Assembly: GCF_038396675.1 (NCBI RefSeq)
Contig: NC_088927.1
Location: 33,132,501 to 33,196,500, forward strand
Reading direction: 5' to 3'
Length of the DNA stretch: 64,000 bases
DNA from: Hydra vulgaris
Lineage: Eukaryota > Cnidaria > Hydrozoa > Anthoathecata > Hydridae
Under the pieces are notes generated by a model. That model saw only the letters and a list, made by a program, of their open reading frames with translations, was not told the DNA's origin and searched no databases. The position numbers were made by a program, and so were the translations under genes. Of this stretch, positions 33,778 to 64,000 are shown piece after piece; the stretch's first letter is position 1, and each line of letters starts with the position of its first letter.

Positions 33778-34644
33778 TTTGAAATTTTGGATAAATAAAT
33801 AAAAATAGAAAAATGTAAAAAATAATTGTAATACTATTTGAGTGTTCGTATTTATAATACTTTATGAGTAGTTCTAGGGAATATTGGGATAAAATAAAGT
33901 ACTTAAAGAAAAAGCTCTTTTACAGTAACAAAAAACATCAAAATCAATACAAGTTTGCTTGAAAATAAAAGAATACAAAATTGTAAACATTTTTTTCTTA
34001 GCAAGATTTCTATGATCAAAAATTTAAATTGTTAAAACATCATTATTATCTTCGGAACTCAGCCCTATTTTCATATCAGCCCTAAAGGTTAAGCACTAGA
34101 TAATCGTTATCACATAGGTTGTTATCGAGAGGATGGTCTTGTAGTGTACGGTATCGATTATATACTCACATCGAATCAACATTAGTATAATAAGCTTCCT
34201 TTCTAAATTTTTTTTTTTTCTTTATAACTTCATTGTATTTACATTACGTTATATTTATTACGTTACAATTCCATGACAATAAAATGCAATATCCAAAGTA
34301 TATAACATAACGTAATACAACGAAATTTAAAAAATTTAATAAAGTATAACGTAATTTAATAAATGTTTCTTATTATAAAAACCAACAGGTTTTTTTTTTA
34401 AATCCAACAAAATTTTTCTTTAAATATAAAAATGTTATTGTAGGGAGCTTATTTGGGTTTGCGTGTACTTGCCCATGTAATATTAGCGTACATAAGATAA
34501 TTATAGACATAAAGTAAAGAAGTTTTAGATAATCTTGGGACGAGAAAGGTTTAATTTCGTAGGTAATCTCTACAATGCACAGTGGGCCAGAATTGTCTAA
34601 AAAATGGCAAAACTTTTTATGAGTTAAATATATTTTTCCCCTTA
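33778..34644. other. 3' flank of ALDH3 copy B
   Basis: No gene recognised. TATTACGTTA and TATAACGTAA phrases near 34240-34350 form loose inverted repeats. An open frame at 34373-34732 (-) shows no recognised domain and overlaps the following tandem repeat. Confidence 0.45.
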
Positions 34645-35210
34645 TAGTCATATAATACATGTTTATAGGGGTTTTTGAGGCCAACGATTTCATTTTTGGG
34701 CTCCATTTTAAGCTTGCAGTGGTCATAATCACACAAATGGTTATTATAGGGGTAGTTAAGGGTGGTCATGGGTTGTTTTGATAGTTTTGAAAATTAAATA
34801 GGACATGTTTTATGTCTAAATATAGGTAATTGCGGTCAGGGAATTCAAATCTGGGCATACTTGGTCTTTAGAAGTAGACATGACCGCTTAAATGGTCCTT
34901 TTAGAGGTGGTCAAAGGTGATCCTTAGATCTCCTGATGTTTTTTAACTAGATAGGACATGTTTTATGTCTAAATATATGTAATTGTGGTCAGGGAATTTG
35001 AATTTGGGTATGTTCGGTCTTCAGGAGTGGTCATGGCCGCTCAAGTGATCACTTTAGGAGTGGTCAAGGGTGGTTCTGGAATATCTAGAAGGTTTTTCAA
35101 TGAGATGGTATATGTTGTATGTCTAAAAATCAAGAAAATTAAATCGAAGTATATTTGGTCTCTGGCAGTGGTCATAACCATTAGGGAGTGCAAATTTTGG
35201 TGAAAATAAA
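34645..35210. repeat. Degenerate tandem repeat, unit about 153 bp
   Basis: Landmarks AGGACATGTTTTATGTCTAA at 34800 and 34953, and a weaker form (GGTATATGTTGTATGTCTAA) near 35106, give a period of 152-153. Each unit also has GGTCAGGGAATT, GGTCATG and a GGAGTGGTCAAGGGTGG-like block. About 3.7 units are present. A short open frame (34985-35203) crosses it but reflects the repeat and is not called a gene. Confidence 0.85.
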
Positions 35211-35780
35211 AAATCGGAATTCAAAATTAAATTTTTTCGGAATTCAGTCGAATTCCAAAACTATTTTAAATCTTTTTATGTCTATAAAAATAACAAAAAT
35301 AACTTATTTGAGATAATTCATTGTTATTTATTGCATAAAAAACACTTTTTTTAAAAATAAAAATGGAACATAAAATTATACCAAATTCAATGAGTACAGA
35401 AACATTTTAATATGGTATATCATTTAATAATAAAAATATAAAATTATTGTTTTATTTGCCTAAAATATGCTTTGAGGAAGCAGAGACTCCACGCTCGATG
35501 GCGGAATCAAAATCAAATATGAGTAGACGGACTTTAATATTTTGTCACGAACGCCGTTCTCTTCAAAGAATTTCATTTCAGATTTAATTTTTGAAACTAA
35601 GCTCCTATTTATTATTTGTTGAGTTGAGTTAAACGTTATGTTGAATAAATTCAATTTAATTTTGTTCAAAAAACTCTTGCATTAAAGTTAAGGTCTTAGT
35701 TTGTTCTTCCAACACCACTTCTACCACATCGTCAGTATCTGATTGCTCGCCTGAGGAAATTTCTTTGCTAGTGTTAAATA
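35211..35780. other. Non-coding stretch
   Basis: AT-rich with a short GAATTC-rich inverted phrase (TCGGAATTC / GAATTCCAAA) near 35214-35262. A weak open frame at 35460-35669 (-) shows no recognised domain. Confidence 0.4.
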
Positions 35781-36313
35781 CAATGATATATTAAAAATAA
35801 CTAGATGTCTAACTTCCGCGTATTTTTTGAAGCAAAAATTGGCCATTATGGGGGGCAAATTTAAAAAATAGTAAATCACGGTTGTTTGGATCAAATAATA
35901 TTCGATATTTAATATTCAAAATTTATAAATCATGGTTAACTCTTGTGCTGCAGCTGGTTGCACAAATAGAGCAATGAAAAACGACAACAGAGCATTTCAT
36001 AAATTTCCAATTAATAATAGGGAACTCTGTAAAAGGTGGATTGTTGCGATAAAACGTGAAATGTTTAACAAAAAAAAAATGCATATTTTACTTAATTATT
36101 AAATTTTAAATCAAAATAACATCAAATTTTTCAGATATCTGTGTATCGATTTTTTATTGATTACATTAAATTAAACAATCTTAAGCTTCGTATTTGTTTT
36201 GTTTTGATAAATAGCGTGAAGATTTTGCCCCCCAAAATGGCCGATTTTTGCTTCACTTTTTCTTATGCCGATTTACGGCAGTTAGACATCTAGTTATTTT
36301 TAATATATCATTG
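35781..36313. mobile_element. P-superfamily MITE with THAP exon, 533 bp
   Basis: Perfect 34-bp terminal inverted repeats start CAATGATATATTAAAAATAA and continue CTAGATGTCTAACT. Further in, a second inverted block (GAAGCAAAAATTGGCCATT and a GGGGGCAAA segment) matches at both ends with one or two differences. The 8-bp direct repeat GTTAAATA flanks the element at 35773-35780 and 36314-36321. P transposases make 8-bp duplications and carry THAP domains, and the interior encodes a THAP half (35932-36102). There is no catalytic domain, so movement would need enzyme from elsewhere. Identical TIRs and intact TSD indicate a young insertion. Confidence 0.88.
35932..36102 (+). pseudogene. N-terminal half of a THAP zinc finger
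   Basis: A 56-codon frame starts MVNSCAAAGCTNR, then FHKFPINN and KRWIVAIKRE. This matches the start of THAP domains: the first two zinc-binding Cys (C5 and C10), the HxFP block and the conserved Trp. The second half with the Cys-x2-His pair is absent, either cut by deletion or encoded in an exon lost from this element. THAP domains bind the transposon ends in P-type transposases. Confidence 0.8.
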
Positions 36314-37098
36314 GTTAAATATCAATCTTTGTGCAAAGTTTTCAATAACTTTCAATAAGAAGTGCAGAGATAATGTTTTTAATGACAAAATTGTTGAATA
36401 AATAGTTTGCAATCATCATTTTTGATGATTACAACTTTCTGGACTTTCATCTTGCACGATACTCGTTTTAATACATTAATATTGTGTATTGTTTTTAAAT
36501 GCGTGTGCTGAGGTGTTGTCGTTGAACCAGCGGTTTTTACTCTTTCATAACATATCTTACATTTTGCTGTTAGTTTTTTTAATCCTCTTAAAAAATGAAT
36601 CCAAAAAAAATTTTGATTTTTACATTGCTTTGTGTATTCCGAATAACTTTCCTTTGAAGATTTTAGGATGGTGATATTTATTTAACTTATTAAACAAAAC
36701 AAAATTAAATGTTATCAAATAATATTGTTAAATTTAAACTGCTATTATTTGCTTACCTATTTAAAAAATATTGATCTAAATAATTCAATACACACCGCAC
36801 TCCAATAAGCAAATCTGTTGAAAACACTGTTCTCAACACTGTTGAAAATTGTCATCATTATAAAGAAAACAATTCATGTTTAAATCTTTAATTATAAAGT
36901 TTTGCTTTTATTTTCATGATTTGTTGCAAAAACATGCTAAGGTTTCACGCCGTCAGGTGGCCGATAACAACAGCTTAGTAAATCTTTATTTTTTGATTGT
37001 TAGTAATTTCAATTTTTTTAATCACAGTCATAAAAAATTAAGGGCTAATAAAGTAACAAAAGCTTTTAAAAAGAAAGTAAACAAATGAAACAGGCTTC
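36314..37098. other. Non-coding stretch
   Basis: AT-rich. An open frame at 36876-37088 (+) ends in a Lys-rich tail (KLRANKVTKAFKKKVNK) but has no recognised domain, and no splice or promoter context supports it. Confidence 0.35.
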
Positions 37099-39466
37099 TA
37101 ATTTCAATTATTCTTTTATATAATATTTTGTGTTCAAAATATTATATAATCATGGCTATGTTACTCTTTAAATAATGTACTTTGTTTGTTTATGCGACAC
37201 AATGGTCGCAAAAAGTGACCAACGGAGCCGTCCAGTCACGTAGGTCTGGGAGATGTGAAAATAGAAGTAGATTGTAGATGATGTCATAGGGTGAGAATCA
37301 TAAATGAATGTAAAGACTATTTTGTAGGAGGAAGAAAGTTTTAGGACTCAGGGATTAGGTGAACAATAACTCACGCTCTAGTCATACTAAACAAATGATA
37401 AAACAATGGTCTATGAGTAAACCAGTCAATATCGATCCGCTGGTTCATTAAAGGCAACCATGGCTAAAATTATCGCACCATACAAAAACAATAAAATAAG
37501 TAGATAAGAAAATATAAAGTAAAATGATAAAAAATATAAGTACGAGCAATATAAAAAGAAAAAATAGGCTAGTAAATGTGCTACTATATATGGTCTAAAC
37601 TCTAGATAACAAACTGAAAACTGATAATCACCTGTGTGAGATAAAAGTATATAAATGTCGTTAATATGTAACAAACTCATAATATAAAGCTCACAAAGCG
37701 CTATAATACGTGGGTGTAAGAGGTAAAAAAATGTTGGTGCCATGGTAACCAATCAGAATTAAGTAGTGGATAATGGTGATCCCCCTCCTCAGGAATGCAC
37801 TGCGATCACCAATGACGTTTCGGAGAGCCCGAGACCTGCACTAACGCCACTCGTCAGGGGCGTGTCCTTGCAACAGATCTCACCGCCTGCACTCTACGTC
37901 ATGCTAGTCAATATTGCAATAAAACAGGACTACACTACAAAAGCCAAAAATCCCAATCCCTATCCCAGTTTTTAATACAGCTCCAACATTCTTAGAGATC
38001 TCATGAGGGTGGTAAGGGATGCGCGTGGTGTAAATATAAGCAAATATGTTGATACATATAAATATCATGTACACTTACATTAGAAAAGACAAACGTGTAC
38101 ACATGCATGTATGCGTATGTATAAAAATAAACAATTTAATGTATAGAAATAACACAAAGCAAATAGAAAATAGAAATTAATAATTATGAGTAACTTACCG
38201 TTTCTTTTATGGCTGAAATGTGTCTTTTAAATATAATAAGTAAATATCACTCATAATCATCGAAACTCAGAATGTTTGTCGTTAGTATAAAAGTAGTTAG
38301 TTGAAAATATGGTAGAAAATCTGTGACTCCAATAGTATGAGAAATAAAAATCTTGCCTGATAAGTGGAGACAAAAGCTATCACACAAAACAGACTCAAAT
38401 AAATTAAAAAATGATTAGCCAGAGATAAAAAAATACAGACATATAATCAGTAGGCAGAGAATAGTGAAAAAAATAAACAGATGAGACATTAAATACGATT
38501 TTTTACTAATAGCTTATAACCACTGAAAAACGTAACGTTTAAAACAATATTGTTGACAAAACGACCTAACGAACGTTAGTGAACACTGTATAGTGCAAAC
38601 CACAACAAACTAACTTAGCGACGTCAGATCAAGAAAACTAGATAGAAACAAAAAACCTTATGAGATTGTGATATGTCTAAACTTATCTAGTGGTATAGTT
38701 CAGTACATACAAACCAAGAATACATTTGTTTTAAAAATACGCTAATACGTAATTTTGTGAAAAAATTTTTCGCGCTCTTTTGCTTCTCACAAATATGCGG
38801 TCTCATTCACACGTAATAACACAAATCTGAATAAATATACAAGGATAAGGTCAAAAAAAGATTACGAACAAAAGTATATAATAAAGAACAAATATTTGAT
38901 AAACTGATTTTAGAGACTGTTGATGTCTACTGGTGTGATGGTGTAGTGCATTAGTATGTACCGTTTGGTCGTCTCGTTATGTTTTCGTTCACTTTCAAAT
39001 CGGGTGAATAGAAAGCTAAACACACTCACTCCTTGCGCTTATGGGCTAGCACATCAGAGCCAGACGTAAGACCTACAGAATGGATTTCAATTGATCGAAT
39101 GCACACATTAGTCACCGTAGGCCACAAGCCATCGCTCTTAGTCAAAAGAGCTACTGCCCCGTGCTGGTGTGGAATGATGTGCTATGGAGTGAGATTTTAG
39201 ATCCGAGCACATAGTCAGCGAGCGCTGATCCGTCGTGCATTGTGGAGCTTCCGAATGAACGCGTGCGTGAGTGTTAGCGTAGCCATTAGGTTATTGAGCG
39301 CCGTAACCACATCCAGCGGGATAGCCTAATGTCCGTTTTGTCGTTGTAGTGTACATTGGAAGAAGTAATTAAGAATTAATTAATTTCAATTATTCTTTTA
39401 TATAATATTTTGTGTTCAAAATATTATATAATTATGGCTATGTTACCTTTTAAATAATGTACTTTT
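37099..39466. repeat. 2.2-kb segment flanked by 80-bp direct repeats
   Basis: Near-identical direct repeats at 37099-37181 and 39384-39466 start TTTCAATTATTCTTTTATAT, include GTGTTCAAAATATTATATAA and run to TAAATAATGTACTTT. They differ by only a few bases. The segment between them is richer in G+C and CpG than the flanks, especially at 37740-37900 and 38980-39350, and has no reverse transcriptase, integrase or transposase frame. It could be an insertion that duplicated its target, a recombination product, or a non-autonomous LTR-like unit. Confidence 0.7.
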
Positions 39467-40497
39467 TTATATTTACTTTGAAGCACAAGTTCTCAGATTT
39501 TTTTAATTTGTTTCATTTCAAACACATAACTATTCTTGTGGTATACTAAATGCGTCACCAAAGTTTCATCATGCCTTTTTTATTAGTTATAGCAGCATAA
39601 AGAGGTTTTTTCTGGATTATAGTAACTATTAAAGAAATTTATTATTTTCTGGATTAAAGTAACTGGATCATAGTAACTATTGTTATTGCAACAATTATAG
39701 ATCAAAATAATTTTTTTTTCTCCATAATTTATATTGTTAGTTTATATAAAAAGTTATTTACTATTGTCTTTATTCAAAAATGGAGGGTAATACACGTTTC
39801 AAGACTTCATTTTTTATTTATATTCGCTGCTCAAAAAGTGTTAAATTAAAAAAAATGCTAAAAATTTTATTTTTCTGATTTGTTGATTATCGTCAATTGT
39901 TGACAATTATGCACCTTTAAGATCCAACAAAGAGAAGTAATAAAATGAGAAATCGATGCTCTAATCAAACAAGAGAATTAATATCCTTTTCAAATTTAAA
40001 CAGTTTGTCAGAGTTATTAAATTTACCTTAAATTGACGTTATTTCAGGAAAAAGAGTCAAACCCGACATTGTGGTAAGGCTTACACTAAGGCAACCGATT
40101 AATAATAAATGCGAAGAAAAAAAGCGATTAAATTCATATCAACGCATTCGTTATGTTACAAGCTTCCGTCAATACTACATACATATTAAAATATCTAACT
40201 TATAGTCTAATAAGTATAGAAACAGACCGAATAAATTTTATTTGCTTTAACTACGGTATAATATTTTAAAAGAAAGTAAGTGTAACGTAATCGAATAATA
40301 TACGCGAAGTAAAATTCTTCATATAGTAGGTTTATTTGTACAGCAGCTACTTTTTAATGCTTGAAAATTTTTGACGCCAAAAACTAAGTTTAAAAGCAAA
40401 ATGCTTCGCGCTGATATGTATTTTCAAAAACAGTAATTTAGATTTTTATAACCTAACTTCTATGAAGTTGATGTTACACATTTGCTAGCATTGCGCC
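39467..40497. other. Intergenic, downstream of LUC7L stop
   Basis: AT-rich. It includes the 3' UTR of the minus-strand LUC7L gene in its right part. Short duplication of GTAACTATTAAAG/GTAACTATTGTTA near 39620-39690. No gene recognised. Confidence 0.5.
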
Positions 40498-62106
<21,609 letters not shown>

Positions 62107-62553
62107 TTTAGAAAAATTTCAAATAAATAAAAATTATCAATATATGTTATTCATCCAAAAGCTCATGCATATCTGGAACGCTCAACGCGACAGTCGTTCA
62201 AGAAAATGTCCGATGTTTGCGTAGACGATTTAGACTTATAAAAAATAATCACCTAACGTTCGTACGGGTTACCGGTCTGAAATTTGTTGGAAGTCTGAAT
62301 CTAGCCTCTTTATGGCATTGTGCAGTCTCTATCCCAACATCTAACATCAGCGTTAAGGTCTCTAAGAGATTCTGTAAACAAAGGCACGCGTTTCAAAGTA
62401 TAACAATTATAATGGTGTAGCTTTTGTTTTTTAATCACATTTTATTGTTAGTTAAAAGATTAATAAACAATTTTTTAAATGCTATAAACTTTTTGTGTGT
62501 GCTTAAAAAAATTTTTTAAATTAAAATAATAGCTTGTAAAGATTAACTGTTTC

Positions 62554-62558
<5 letters not shown>
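62107..62558. promoter_or_regulatory. LUC7L 5' flank / putative promoter side of divergent pair
   Basis: The 450 bases upstream of the LUC7L start codon include a less AT-rich, CpG-containing part (62165-62400, with GAACGCTCAACGCGACAGTC and CGTACGGGTTACCGG) that stands out from the surroundings. It is a plausible 5' UTR and promoter area. No defined promoter motif was identified. Confidence 0.4.

Positions 62559-62636
<78 letters not shown>
62559..62636. repeat. (TA)n microsatellite
   Basis: About 38 AT units, left of the duplicated ribozyme-bearing unit. Confidence 0.96.
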
Positions 62637-62640
<4 letters not shown>

Positions 62641-62648
62641 TTATATAT

Positions 62649-62710
62649 AAATATATTAATTAGTAAAAAACACTTATCTAACTTTTATCTTCGACTTGAA
62701 GTTTCATCAA

Positions 62711-62714
<4 letters not shown>
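62649..62714 (-). repeat. Truncated copy of ribozyme-bearing repeat
   Basis: Direct duplicate of 62788-62852: AAATATATTAATTAGTAAAA, then CACTTATCTAACTTTTATCT and TCGACTTGAAGTTTCATCA. It ends inside the stem II region where the next (TA)n array begins, so it lacks CTGATGA. Tandem placement with the full copy resembles the tandem terminal repeats of Penelope-like elements. Confidence 0.75.

Positions 62715-62787
<73 letters not shown>
62715..62787. repeat. (TA)n microsatellite
   Basis: About 36 AT units between the two repeat copies. Confidence 0.96.
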
Positions 62788-62792
<5 letters not shown>

Positions 62793-62817
62793 TATTAATT
62801 AGTAAAAAACACTTATC

Positions 62818-62875
62818 TAACTTTTATCTTCGACTTGAAGTTTCATCATTGCTGGATCATCAGGAAGAGTTAAAA
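62818..62875 (-). ncRNA. Hammerhead ribozyme-like motif, copy 2
   Basis: On the minus strand: stem I arm TCTTC (62868-62864), CTGATGA (62863-62857), a weak stem II (CA-GCAA-TG with two mismatches at its base), and GAAAC (62844-62840). Stem III is ACT-TCA-AGT, then the cleavage nucleotide C (GTC) at 62832, and the stem I partner GAAGA (62831-62827). An outer helix AACT/AGTT continues stem I across an internal loop. The core agrees with type I hammerheads; stem II is the weak element. Confidence 0.55.
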
Positions 62876-62890
62876 TACACTAACATAATT

Positions 62891-62892
<2 letters not shown>

Positions 62893-62963
<71 letters not shown>
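62893..62963. repeat. (TA)n microsatellite
   Basis: About 35 AT units, right of the ribozyme-like motif and upstream of CFAP52. Confidence 0.96.
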
Positions 62964-62965
<2 letters not shown>

Positions 62966-63041
62966 CCTTTTAAAAATTATATATTTTTTGTTCATATATT
63001 TTAGACAAAAATTTTCAAATATTTTAATTTTTGAATAAATT

Positions 63042-63083
63042 TGTTGTTGTTGTTGTTGTTATTGTTGTTGTTTTTGTTGTTGT
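63042..63083. repeat. (TTG)n microsatellite
   Basis: TTG units with ATTG and TTTTTG interruptions about 145 bases upstream of the CFAP52 start codon. Confidence 0.9.
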
Positions 63084-63226
63084 ATATAACTTAGTTATAG
63101 ACAACAAAAAATAGCTAAAAGTCTCAATTGAGAAATGTGATTTTATACAATTTAAATATTCATTATCTTATAATAATATTTGATTTAAAATGTGTTTTTT
63201 TAGGACTTGCACATAAATTATTTAAA

Positions 63227-64000
63227 ATGATAGCCAATGATATTGAAATGGAGAAGCTTAATTTAACATCAACTATTGGTTTTGCAGGTATATAGATTTT
63301 AAATTTGTTATTTAAAAGTTTTTAAAAGTATTATGCTGTGACAGTTAAAAAAGTTATCTGACAAAAATATAGCTCAGGAATAAATTTTTTTGTTTGACTT
63401 AAAATTTAGTTAAAGCTCTTATATTGACAACTAATTTATAACTGAAAATAAGTTAGTTTTTTTTTTTTTTGGCATAAAAGTATACATTTTTTGGAACTTA
63501 TACTTCTTTGAAAATATCAAGATACATAATGTACATAAAATTGTTTTTAAAAGTATATTTAACTTCATGGTGTTATCATTTTTTATTTTTCAAGTTATTT
63601 ACTTCATCAAATTGTTGAAAAAAGCCTGTAACTTTTTTATTAAAAAAAAAATATTTTTTCAAAGGTAAAGTTCCTGGAGGCCTGTTAATTCATCCTGATG
63701 AAAAGCATATAGTTTATCCTCTGGGTAACACAATAGTTGTGAAGAATTTATCAACACATCTACAAAGATTTTTATCTGGTCATAATGACAATGTCTCATG
63801 TGTTACTATTTCCAAAACTGGGTATTATATAGCATCTGGTCAGCAAACACATATGGGTTTTAAAGCTGAAGTTATTATTTGGAATTATCAAGAGATGCAA
63901 ATACATTGTAGACTGCTATTGCATAAAGTTAATGTAGAAGCAATTGCATTTTCCCCTAATGAAAAACTTCTTGCAACACTTGGTGGACAAGATGACGGGA
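63227..64000 (+). CDS. CFAP52: CFAP52 (WDR16), first two exons, partial
   Basis: Exon 1 coding part 63227-63287 (ATG at 63227) joins at GT-AG to exon 2 from 63665, which is still open at the window end. CFAP52 is a WD-repeat protein of motile cilia and flagella, found at the inner junction of axonemal doublet microtubules. The reading gives STIGFAG, then KVPGGLLIHPDEKHIVYPLG, FLSGHNDNVSCVTISKTGYY, IASGQQTHMGFKAEVIIWNY and IAFSPNEKLLATLGGQDDG. These match the start of CFAP52 block by block, including the invariant 'GQxTxMGFKAxIIxWxY' and 'GGxDDG' phrases. The first WD repeat runs to about residue 93 (ending IIWNY). A T-rich acceptor (TTTTTTAG at 63197-63204) just upstream suggests an additional 5' UTR exon. 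About two thirds or more of the protein lies beyond the window. Confidence 0.93.

Noticed and set aside
36876..37088. 70-codon basic protein
   Set aside because: Lys-rich low-complexity end in AT-rich DNA, no family resemblance and no promoter or splice support.
62217..62420. 67-aa plus-strand protein near the LUC7L start
   Set aside because: No recognised domain; it lies in the putative 5' UTR/promoter area and is better explained as chance in a less AT-rich stretch.

Overview
The window looks like nuclear DNA of an animal, most likely a cnidarian of the Hydra type. This is inferred from very AT-rich sequence, short spliced exons with GT-AG introns, more than fifteen long (TA)n arrays and a dense mix of transposon families; no species marker was available to test it. 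Three conserved protein families account for nearly all recognisable host coding sequence; everything else is introns, repeats and mobile-element remains. LAYOUT. 1-6657 (+): the last three exons of a class 3 aldehyde dehydrogenase (copy A); its earlier exons lie upstream of the window, and a decayed non-LTR retrotransposon sits in the intron. 6658-22776: a transposon-rich interval with a tRNA-derived SINE, a P-transposase fragment, a broken mariner-like element (12060-13395), a foldback element and a 5.6-kb nest (14053-19669) in which a non-LTR retrotransposon with a 743-codon reverse-transcriptase ORF lies inside a long-TIR Tc1-like element. 22777-33777 (+): eleven coding exons of a second ALDH3 (copy B), 489 codons without the initiator exon, with all catalytic residues and a C-terminal membrane anchor. 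Its introns hold tandem repeats, a hAT-type MITE with 8-bp target duplication, SINEs and a hammerhead-ribozyme-like motif. 33778-40497: repeats, a 533-bp P-superfamily MITE carrying a THAP zinc-finger exon, and a 2.2-kb segment between 80-bp direct repeats. 40498-62106 (-): a complete LUC7-like U1 snRNP splicing factor in nine exons (461 aa), whose introns contain a dead P element, two non-LTR fragments and many (TA)n arrays. 63227-64000 (+): the first two exons of the ciliary WD-repeat protein CFAP52 (WDR16), divergent from LUC7L. HOW IT FITS. The two ALDH3 copies form a tandem paralog pair with the same intron positions and phases in the part that can be compared. LUC7L and CFAP52 face away from each other across about 1.1 kb that has been invaded by (TA)n and a ribozyme-bearing repeat. 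The most interesting signals are (1) two divergent copies of a type I hammerhead-like motif whose stem I arms differ in sequence but keep pairing, each beside (TA)n arrays, suggesting Penelope-like elements; (2) the THAP-bearing P-type MITE with intact TIRs and target duplication; (3) a candidate poison exon inside the splicing-factor gene; (4) a 36-bp coding minisatellite in its RS domain.
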